From: Curvibacter sp.
GTDB lineage: Bacteria; Pseudomonadota; Gammaproteobacteria; Burkholderiales; Burkholderiaceae_C
Direction of reading: 5' to 3'
Assembly: GCA_003500955.1 (NCBI GenBank)
Contig: DNQP01000146.1
Span: forward strand, 821-8,818
Length of the DNA stretch: 7,998 nt
This document shows, piece by piece, positions 1 to 4,834 of this stretch. The position numbers and the translations under genes are program-made. The notes under the pieces were generated by a model. That model worked only from the letters and a program-made list of their open reading frames with translations. It made no database searches and was not told where the DNA came from. Numbering within the stretch: position 1 is the first letter of the stretch; each line of letters starts with the position of its first letter.

Positions 1-95
1 CCCTGAGGCGCTGCGCGCCTTCCCCTCAAGGAGATGCTCCCGGTGGCCCGGCGAAGCCGGTTCCACGAGAGCCCTGGCGGGGCTCCCGTGCCTGG
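1..95. repeat. Hairpin-rich intergenic tail, possible REP-like palindromes or ctpA terminator
   Basis: This stretch lies downstream of ctpA and has no minus-strand ATG that could begin a next gene. It holds three consecutive inverted repeats. Positions 6-11 pair with 15-20 (AGGCGC/GCGCCT, 3-nt loop). Positions 48-52 pair with 56-60 (CCGGC/GCCGG, 3-nt loop). Positions 69-74 pair with 80-85 (GAGCCC/GGGCTC, 5-nt loop), and this last stem continues after one mismatch through 64-67/87-90. None is followed by a T run on the minus strand, so a classical intrinsic terminator is not evident. The stems could protect the ctpA mRNA 3' end, help Rho-dependent termination, or be copies of a dispersed palindromic repeat. 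Which of these applies cannot be decided from one copy. Confidence 0.4.
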
Positions 96-1532
96 TTAGT
101 TCTCTTTCGACTCTTCCTTGCGCTCGGCCAGCGTCTTGCTGACCAGCACCGGCAGGCCCTTGAGCTGGTTGAGCGCCTGCTGCAGCTGGAAGTCCTTGTC
201 GCTGCCGAACTCCGGCAGGCGACGCTCGGCGGCTGGCTTCTTGGCCTCTTCCTCCAGCTTCTTGAGGGCGACATCGCGAGCCTTTTCGCGCGCTTCGTCC
301 TTCTGCTCCGGGGTCTGACCGTTGCTCAGGTGCTTGTCCAGATCGGCTTCGCGTGTGCGCAGCACCGAGAAGACATTGCCCTCCGCGGTCTCGTCGATCA
401 TCACGTCGGGCAGGATGCCCTTGGCCTGGATCGAACGGCCCGCCGGCGTGTAGTAGCGCGCCGTGGTGATCTTGAGACCCGTATCGGGGCCCAGCGGACG
501 CACGGTCTGCACCGAGCCTTTGCCGAAGGTCTGGCTGCCCATGATGGTGGCGCGCTTGTGATCCTGCAGGGCGCCGGCCACGATCTCGCTGGCCGAGGCC
601 GAGCCTTCGTTGACCAGCACGACGAGCGGAATCTTCTTGATCGCCGCCGGCAGGCGACGCAGCGGGTCACCGCTGCCGCGGCGCTGGTAGTACTCCGGCG
701 CAGCCTTGAAGGTGTACTTGCTCTCGGCCAGCTGGCCGTTGGTCGAGACCACGGTCACGTTCTCGGGCAGGAAGGCAGCGGAGACGGCCACGGCCGCATC
801 GAGCAGGCCGCCCGGGTCGTTGCGCAGGTCCAGCACCAGGCCCTTGAGGGCTGGGTCCTGTTTGTACAACTCTTCCACCTTGCGCACGAAGTCCTCGACC
901 GTGCGCTCCTGGAACTGGCTCAGGCGGATCCAGCCATAGCCGGGCTCGACCATCTTGCCCTTGACCGACTGGGTCTTGATCTCCTCGCGGATGATGGTGA
1001 CCGGGAAGGAGCGGTTTTCGTCCTTGCGGAAGATGGTCAAGACCACCTTGGTGTTGGGCTCGCCGCGCATGCGCTTGACGGCTTCGTTGAGCGTCAGGCC
1101 CTTGACCGCCGTGTCGTCGATGCGGGTGATCAGGTCGTTGGTCTTGAGCCCGGCGCGGTAGGCGGGCGAGCCCTCGATGGGCGAGACGATCTTGACCAGG
1201 CCGTCTTCCTGCGTGATTTCGATGCCCACGCCGACGAAGCGCCCGGCCGTGCCCTCGCGGAATTCCTTGTAGGACTTCTTGTCGAAGTATTGCGAATGCG
1301 GGTCCAGGCTGGAGACCATGCCCGAGATCGCGTCGGTGATGAGCTTTTTCTCATCGACCGGTTCGACGTAGTCGGTCTTGATCATGCCGAAGACGGCGGC
1401 GAGCTGCTGCAGCTCTTCCAGCGGCAGCGGTGCCACACTGTTGCGCGCCACCGTCTGCAGTGACACGGTGGTGAGCGCGCCGGCGAGCACGCCCAGCGAA
1501 ATCCAGCCGGCGATTTTCAGTTTCTGACCCAT
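96..1532 (-). CDS. ctpA: S41-family C-terminal processing peptidase (CtpA/Prc type)
   Basis: Serine endoprotease of 478 aa that cleaves periplasmic proteins near their C-termini, in envelope protein turnover or maturation. Residues about 7-28 are a hydrophobic export signal or anchor. A PDZ domain follows at about 98-180, including the GVGIEI and SPAYRAGL segments. The S41 catalytic core is about 190-385. The Ser/Lys dyad is read as S313 in GSASASE and K338 in TFGKGSVQ, with Q342 four residues later; the 25-residue Ser-Lys spacing equals E. coli Prc S430/K455. The C-terminal 90 residues are charged and helical, rich in Lys and Glu. The length fits the short CtpA class rather than the longer E. 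coli Prc. The start is supported by GAGGG (1544-1540) 7 nt upstream. A TATATT at 1558-1553 could be a -10, but no convincing -35 accompanies it. It lies 149 bp downstream of gpmA on the same strand. Confidence 0.95.
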   Translation of the reverse strand: MGQKLKIAGWISLGVLAGALTTVSLQTVARNSVAPLPLEELQQLAAVFGMIKTDYVEPVDEKKLITDAISGMVSSLDPHSQYFDKKSYKEFREGTAGRFVGVGIEITQEDGLVKIVSPIEGSPAYRAGLKTNDLITRIDDTAVKGLTLNEAVKRMRGEPNTKVVLTIFRKDENRSFPVTIIREEIKTQSVKGKMVEPGYGWIRLSQFQERTVEDFVRKVEELYKQDPALKGLVLDLRNDPGGLLDAAVAVSAAFLPENVTVVSTNGQLAESKYTFKAAPEYYQRRGSGDPLRRLPAAIKKIPLVVLVNEGSASASEIVAGALQDHKRATIMGSQTFGKGSVQTVRPLGPDTGLKITTARYYTPAGRSIQAKGILPDVMIDETAEGNVFSVLRTREADLDKHLSNGQTPEQKDEAREKARDVALKKLEEEAKKPAAERRLPEFGSDKDFQLQQALNQLKGLPVLVSKTLAERKEESKEN

Positions 1533-1618
1533 GGATATACCCTCGTCGCTTCAATATACACGCTTGGAAGCATCTTGGCCGCCGGGGTTCCGGCCGCTGG
1601 TGACAATTTGTGTGAGTT

Positions 1619-1655
1619 GGCGCTGACCTGCCCCAAATGGGGGCGGGGCAGCGCC
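1619..1655 (-). terminator. Nested stem-loop between gpmA and ctpA, possible terminator or attenuator
   Basis: An outer perfect 7-bp stem (GGCGCTG at 1619-1625 with CAGCGCC at 1649-1655) encloses an inner CCCC/GGGG hairpin (1631-1634 with 1639-1642, loop AAAT). It starts 26 bp past the gpmA stop, where a terminator would be expected. The minus-strand sequence beyond it has no uninterrupted T run, so strong Rho-independent termination is doubtful. It may reduce read-through from gpmA into ctpA or stabilise the gpmA mRNA end. Confidence 0.35.
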
Positions 1656-1681
1656 CTGCAAGGCCGGCGGGCGTGGGCGCT

Positions 1682-2428
1682 TCAGGACTTCTTGCCTTGC
1701 GTAGCGACGGCGGCGGCCGCGCGTGCGGCGGCTTCGGCATCGCCCAGGTAGTAGCGCCGGATGGGCTTGAGCTGGGCGTCGAGCTCGTAGACCAGGGGGA
1801 TGCCGTTGGGGATGTTCAGACCCACGATGTCCTGGTCCGAGATGCCATCCAGGTACTTGACCAGGGCGCGGATGGAATTGCCGTGCGCGGCCACCACCAC
1901 CCGTTGACCCGACTGGATGGCCGGGGCCAGGGACTCGTTCCAGAACGGCAGCACACGCGCCACGGTGTCCTTGAGGCACTCGGTCAGCGGGATCTGGTCC
2001 GGCTGCAGCTTGGCGTAGCGGCGGTCGCCACGTTCGCTGCGCGGGTCGGTCGGCTCCAGCGCCGGCGGCGGGGTGTCGTAGCTGCGGCGCCAGACCAGCA
2101 CCTGCTCCTCACCGTACTGCTTGGCCATGTCCGCCTTGTTCAGGCCCTGCAAGGCACCGTAGTGGCGCTCGTTGAGACGCCAGTGCTTGACCACGGGCAG
2201 CCAGGTGCGGTCCATCTCGTCCAGGCAGTACCAGAGGGTGTGGATGGCACGCTTGAGCACGCTGGTGTACGCGACGTCAAAGTCGTAGCCCTCGGCCTTG
2301 AGCAGCTTGCCGGCCGACATGGCCTGGGAGACGCCAGTGGGCGTGAGGTCCACGTCGGTCCAGCCGGTGAAGCGGTTTTCCAGGTTCCAGGTCGATTCGC
2401 CGTGGCGGATGAGCACGAGTTTGTACAT
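1682..2428 (-). CDS. gpmA: 2,3-bisphosphoglycerate-dependent phosphoglycerate mutase
   Basis: Interconverts 3-phosphoglycerate and 2-phosphoglycerate in cytosolic glycolysis and gluconeogenesis through a phosphohistidine intermediate primed by 2,3-bisphosphoglycerate. At 248 aa it has the usual dPGM length. The phosphohistidine is H9 in LIRHGES. R60 follows in [10 protein letters not shown], the acid/base E87 in [11 protein letters not shown], and the second catalytic His is H182 in [16 protein letters not shown]. The last 20 residues are an Ala-rich tail ending in Lys-Lys-Ser. The ATG at 2428 is fixed by alignment to family N-termini, but no purine-rich ribosome binding site precedes it: the minus-strand leader is pyrimidine-rich. 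It is divergent from the rhodanese gene and upstream of ctpA. In E. coli the gene divergent from the equivalent cluster is the unrelated Mn-dependent mutase gpmM, as I recall it. Confidence 0.97.
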   Translation of the reverse strand: MYKLVLIRHGESTWNLENRFTGWTDVDLTPTGVSQAMSAGKLLKAEGYDFDVAYTSVLKRAIHTLWYCLDEMDRTWLPVVKHWRLNERHYGALQGLNKADMAKQYGEEQVLVWRRSYDTPPPALEPTDPRSERGDRRYAKLQPDQIPLTECLKDTVARVLPFWNESLAPAIQSGQRVVVAAHGNSIRALVKYLDGISDQDIVGLNIPNGIPLVYELDAQLKPIRRYYLGDAEAAARAAAAVATQGKKS

Positions 2429-2502
2429 GAGGGTGCGGGAAGAGAGGTTAGGTCGCGGTGACGGGGCAGGGCGGATGCGGGTAGGGGTTTGCGGACCAGG
2501 CC

Positions 2503-2531
2503 CTGCGACCGCCAGCCCGTCATTTTAGAAT
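2503..2531 (+). promoter_or_regulatory. Candidate sigma-70 promoter for rhodanese-grxC
   Basis: TAGAAT at 2526-2531 matches the -10 consensus at 5 of 6 positions. It is preceded at 17-bp spacing by CTGCGA (2503-2508), a weak -35. Transcription would start near 2538, giving a leader of about 30 nt before the GTG start at 2568. The -10 call is supported by its position and local AT richness in an otherwise GC-rich region. The -35 is not convincing on its own. Confidence 0.45.
2522..2527 (-). promoter_or_regulatory. Candidate -10 element for gpmA
   Basis: Read on the minus strand this is TAAAAT, a 5/6 match to the sigma-70 -10 consensus, and it overlaps the plus-strand TAGAAT. The best -35-like hexamer is TTGCCG (2552-2547), 19 bp upstream, which is longer than the ideal spacing. 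A start near 2515 would leave a gpmA leader of about 85 nt. Confidence 0.3.
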
Positions 2532-2567
2532 CACGCCTTCCCCTGTCGGCAACCTGCAAGGAAACCC

Positions 2568-2975
2568 GTGAAATTCATCATCGACAACTGGGCCCTGATC
2601 CTGCTGGCCCTGAGCTCTGGCCTCATGCTGGCCTGGCCCACCATCCGCAGCGGCGGCGGCGGCGCCCTGACGGCCGCGGCAGCCGTTCAGCTGATCAACC
2701 GTGAGAAGGCGGTCGTGATCGACGTCTGCGAGCCGGCCGAATACGCGGCGGCACATGTGGGTGGCGCCAAGAACATCCCGCTGGCCCAGCTGGCCCAGCA
2801 ACTGCCCGCCGTCGTGAAGAACAAGGACCTGCCGGTGATCTTCACCTGCCAGAGCGGTTCGCGTTCGGGCAGCGCAGCCCGTATCGCCAAGGGCCTGGGC
2901 TACGCCAAGGCGCAATCCCTGGGTGGTGGTCTGGCGGGCTGGCGCGCTGCCAGCCTGCCGGTCGAGAAAGGTTGA
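2568..2975 (+). CDS. Membrane-anchored rhodanese-like sulfurtransferase (YibN type)
   Basis: Single-domain rhodanese of 135 aa. Residues about 7-24 form one hydrophobic transmembrane segment, followed by a Gly-rich linker (29-32) and a rhodanese domain at about 35-133. The active-site loop is CQSGSRSG with the persulfide-forming Cys at C94. The usual CH2A-type segment is present as IDVCEP...AAHVGGAKNIP; C54 stands where many family members have Arg. The expected role is transfer of sulfane sulfur at the membrane, but donor and acceptor cannot be read from sequence. Translation starts at GTG 2568, supported by AAGGA at 2558-2562 with 5-nt spacing. It is followed after 3 nt by grxC, so the two are almost certainly co-transcribed. 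E. coli yibN, a rhodanese with an N-terminal membrane helix, occupies the same place before grxC-secB-gpsA. Function beyond the family level is inferred. Confidence 0.9.
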   Translation: MKFIIDNWALILLALSSGLMLAWPTIRSGGGGALTAAAAVQLINREKAVVIDVCEPAEYAAAHVGGAKNIPLAQLAQQLPAVVKNKDLPVIFTCQSGSRSGSAARIAKGLGYAKAQSLGGGLAGWRAASLPVEKG

Positions 2976-2978
2976 GCC

Positions 2979-3239
2979 ATGGCCCCCGTCAAGATGTACA
3001 CCACCGCGGTCTGCCCTTATTGCGTGCGGGCCAAGCAGCTGCTCAAGTCCAAGGGCGTGGCGCAGATCGACGAGATACGCGTCGACACCGATCCGGCTGC
3101 GCGCGAGCAGATGATGAGCAGCACGGGCCGGCGTACCGTGCCGCAGATCTTCATCGGTACCACCCATGTGGGCGGCTGCGACGACCTCATGGCACTGGAC
3201 GCCCAGGGTGGCCTGCTGCCCTTGCTGCAGGCGGCCTGA
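2979..3239 (+). CDS. grxC: Glutaredoxin 3
   Basis: Small cytosolic thiol-disulfide oxidoreductase of 86 aa that uses glutathione to reduce protein disulfides and mixed disulfides. The dithiol active site is CPYC at residues 12-15. The cis-proline motif TVP is at 53-55 and the glutathione-binding GGCDD segment at 65-69, all as expected for the GrxC family. The length is close to E. coli Grx3 (83 aa). The ATG is preceded by GAGAAAGG, ending 7 nt before it and inside the rhodanese 3' end. Only 3 nt separate it from the rhodanese stop. The pairing of a rhodanese and a glutaredoxin in one transcript suggests linked thiol or sulfane-sulfur handling, but this is inference from proximity. A strong terminator follows the gene. 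Confidence 0.96.
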   Translation: MAPVKMYTTAVCPYCVRAKQLLKSKGVAQIDEIRVDTDPAAREQMMSSTGRRTVPQIFIGTTHVGGCDDLMALDAQGGLLPLLQAA

Positions 3240-3245
3240 GATAAT
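3240..3245 (+). promoter_or_regulatory. Candidate -10 element (GATAAT) for secB-gpsA
   Basis: GATAAT, a 5/6 match to the -10 consensus, begins at the base after the grxC stop codon. No good -35 is found at 16-18 bp. If used, transcription would begin near 3252, upstream of the terminator hairpin at 3263-3301, so the secB leader would contain that hairpin. A 13-bp dyad (GCGATC-C-GATCGC, 3250-3262) lies between the two. Confidence 0.3.
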
Positions 3246-3262
3246 CGCGGCGATCCGATCGC

Positions 3263-3301
3263 AAGCCCGCTCGGTATCCACCGGGCGGGCTTTCATTTTT
3301 T
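3263..3301 (+). terminator. Intrinsic terminator between grxC and secB
   Basis: A 12-bp stem pairs 3263-3274 with 3281-3292 around the 6-nt loop TATCCA, with only one G-T wobble (3271/3284). The arms contain AAGCCCGC and GCGGGCTT. A T-rich tract (TTTCATTTTTT, 3291-3301) follows at once. This is the clearest Rho-independent terminator in the window. It should end most transcripts from the rhodanese-grxC promoter and separate them from secB-gpsA. Confidence 0.85.
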
Positions 3302-3325
3302 GACTTTCATTTTCAAGGCAGATCC

Positions 3326-3775
3326 ATGGCCGAGCAGCAAGAACCCGTCTTCCAGATTCAGCGTGTCTACCTCAAGGAGGCCTCGCTGGAGCAACCCAAT
3401 TCGCCCGGCATCCTGCTGCAGGGCGAGCAGCCGGCCGTCGACATCCAGCTGGGCGTCGAGGCCCAGCCCGTGGCCGAGGGCGTGTTCGAGGTGTCGGTGA
3501 CGGCGACCGTGCAGACCCAGATCGGCGACAAGACCGTCTTCCTGGTCGAGGCCAAGCAGTCCGGCATCTTCGAGATCCGCAACCTGCCCGAGAGCCAGAT
3601 GGGTCCCATCGTGGGCGTGGTCTGTCCGCAGATTGTCTTCCCCTACCTGCGCGGCAACGTGGCCGACATCGTGCAGCGCGCCGGCTTCCCGCCCGTTCAT
3701 CTGCAGGAAATCAACTTCCAGGCCCTGTACGAGCAGCAACAGCAGCAGGGCAACGGGGCGGCCCAGGTTCAGTAA
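3326..3775 (+). CDS. secB: Protein-export chaperone SecB
   Basis: Cytosolic homotetrameric chaperone that keeps preproteins unfolded and passes them to SecA for export through SecYEG. The 149-aa length is close to E. coli SecB (155 aa). The N-terminal strand [17 protein letters not shown] and the C-terminal segment [25 protein letters not shown] carry the family signature, with NFQALYEQQ before the tail. The tail is Gln-rich ([14 protein letters not shown]). It lacks the zinc-contacting acidic character of some enterobacterial tails, although this region varies widely. The ATG at 3326 is supported by AAGG (3315-3318) at 7-nt spacing. A terminator lies just upstream, so expression needs a promoter in the grxC 3' end or leader, or read-through. 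gpsA follows after 30 nt, probably on the same transcript. Confidence 0.97.
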   Translation: MAEQQEPVFQIQRVYLKEASLEQPNSPGILLQGEQPAVDIQLGVEAQPVAEGVFEVSVTATVQTQIGDKTVFLVEAKQSGIFEIRNLPESQMGPIVGVVCPQIVFPYLRGNVADIVQRAGFPPVHLQEINFQALYEQQQQQGNGAAQVQ

Positions 3776-3805
3776 GGCGTTCGCGTCGCGGGCGGCATAC
3801 AGACC

Positions 3806-4822
3806 ATGAAGATCCTTGTGCTCGGTGCCGGCGCCTGGGGCACGGCCCTGGCCATGAGCGCCAGCCAGAACGCCCAGGCCGGTCACGAGGTGGCGCTCTG
3901 GGCCCGCGACCCGGTGCAGGCGGCCGCCATGCGGTCCGCGCGTGTGAACACACGCTACCTGCCGGACCTGCCCCTGCCGGCGGCCCTGCAAGTTCTCGAT
4001 GGTCCGGTCGATGCCGTGGCGGATCTCTGCCGTGGGCAGGACCTCGTGGTGATCGGCACCCCCATGGCCGGTCTGCGTGGTGTGCTGCAACAGATCCGCG
4101 GCATCGAGGCACCGGTGGCCTGGCTCTGCAAGGGCTTTGAGCCCGCCGGCGATGCGGCCCAGGGCTTGATGGCCCATGAGGCCCAGGCGCAGGTGGCGCC
4201 GCAACTGCGCGCCGGTGTGCTCAGTGGACCGAGCTTTGCGCAGGAAGTGGCGCGTGGCCAGCCTACGGCCCTGGTGGCGGCCAGTGCCCATGCTCTGGTG
4301 CGCGAGCGTCTGGTCCAGGCCTTCCACAGCCCCAGCCTGCGGGTCTACGAGAATGAGGATTTGGTCGGCGTAGAGGTGGGTGGTGCGGTCAAGAACGTGC
4401 TGGCCATCGCCACCGGCCTGTGCGACGGCCTGGGGCTGGGCCTGAACGCACGCGCCGCCTTGGTCACACGCGGTCTGGCCGAGATGACGCGCCTGGGCCT
4501 GGCCCTGGGCGCACGCGCCGAGACCTTCATGGGCCTGTCAGGCCTGGGCGATCTGGTGCTGACCGCCACAGGTGACCTGAGCCGCAACCGCAAGGTGGGG
4601 CTGCTGTTGGCCCAGGGGCAGACCCTGGACCAGGCCGTGGCCTCGCTGGGTCATGTGGCCGAGGGCGTCTACTGCGCGCGTACCGTGGTGCAGCGCGCGC
4701 AGGGCCTGGGGGTGGAGATGCCGATTGCCCAGTGCGTGGTCGCCCTGCTCGACGGCCGCATGCGGCCGGCCGAGGCGGTGGCGGCCCTGATGGGGCGCAC
4801 CCCCGGCTTCGAGCTGGGCTGA
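3806..4822 (+). CDS. gpsA: NAD(P)-dependent glycerol-3-phosphate dehydrogenase
   Basis: Reduces dihydroxyacetone phosphate to sn-glycerol 3-phosphate, the backbone precursor for phospholipids, in the cytosol. The protein is 338 aa, normal for GpsA. The N-terminal Rossmann fold has the GAGAWGTA nucleotide-binding loop at 7-14, and LWARDP at 31-36 lies at the strand that contacts the NAD(P) ribose. Conserved lysines are K109 (LCKGFEP) and K196 ([11 protein letters not shown], the catalytic Lys). The C-terminal helical domain carries GLSGLGDL (243-250) and SRNRKVG (259-265). The start is set by the Rossmann strand. Only a weak GGGCGG-like ribosome binding site precedes it, so coupling to secB is possible. 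The stop codon is part of a palindrome shared with the oppositely oriented cphA. Confidence 0.97.
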   Translation: MKILVLGAGAWGTALAMSASQNAQAGHEVALWARDPVQAAAMRSARVNTRYLPDLPLPAALQVLDGPVDAVADLCRGQDLVVIGTPMAGLRGVLQQIRGIEAPVAWLCKGFEPAGDAAQGLMAHEAQAQVAPQLRAGVLSGPSFAQEVARGQPTALVAASAHALVRERLVQAFHSPSLRVYENEDLVGVEVGGAVKNVLAIATGLCDGLGLGLNARAALVTRGLAEMTRLGLALGARAETFMGLSGLGDLVLTATGDLSRNRKVGLLLAQGQTLDQAVASLGHVAEGVYCARTVVQRAQGLGVEMPIAQCVVALLDGRMRPAEAVAALMGRTPGFELG

Positions 4823-4834
4823 GTCGGCTCAGCC
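4817..4834. terminator. Palindrome containing both convergent stop codons, possible bidirectional terminator
   Basis: GGCTGAG (4817-4823) and CTCAGCC (4828-4834) form a perfect 7-bp stem with the 4-nt loop TCGG. The gpsA TGA (4820-4822) lies in one arm and the cphA TGA (4831-4829, minus strand) in the other, so each arm encodes one gene's stop. No T run follows on either strand, so efficiency as an intrinsic terminator is uncertain. With only 6 bp between the genes, it is the only obvious candidate for ending either transcript. Confidence 0.4.

Noticed and set aside
26..274. 82-codon minus-strand frame starting within ctpA and running to the left edge
   Set aside because: Most of it lies in the ctpA coding sequence in another frame. 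It is Arg/Ser-rich with no ribosome binding site or recognisable feature.
330..1463. Long open frame (377 codons) on the plus strand antisense to ctpA
   Set aside because: ctpA on the other strand has clear PDZ and S41 catalytic motifs. The antisense translation is low-complexity (Leu/Val/Asp/His/Gly-rich), as expected from a GC-rich shadow frame.
1637..2461. 274-codon plus-strand frame over gpmA
   Set aside because: It is the antisense of gpmA, whose catalytic residues are all in place. No family features are seen in the opposite frame.
3300..3305. TTGACT as a -35 for secB
   Set aside because: The matching -10 would fall at about 3323-3328, on the secB start codon, and no TATAAT-like sequence is there. 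The T run belongs to the terminator.
3293..4327. 344-codon minus-strand frame over secB and gpsA
   Set aside because: It is antisense to two well-recognised genes and spans their intergenic gap and the T tract of the terminator. It has no motif support.
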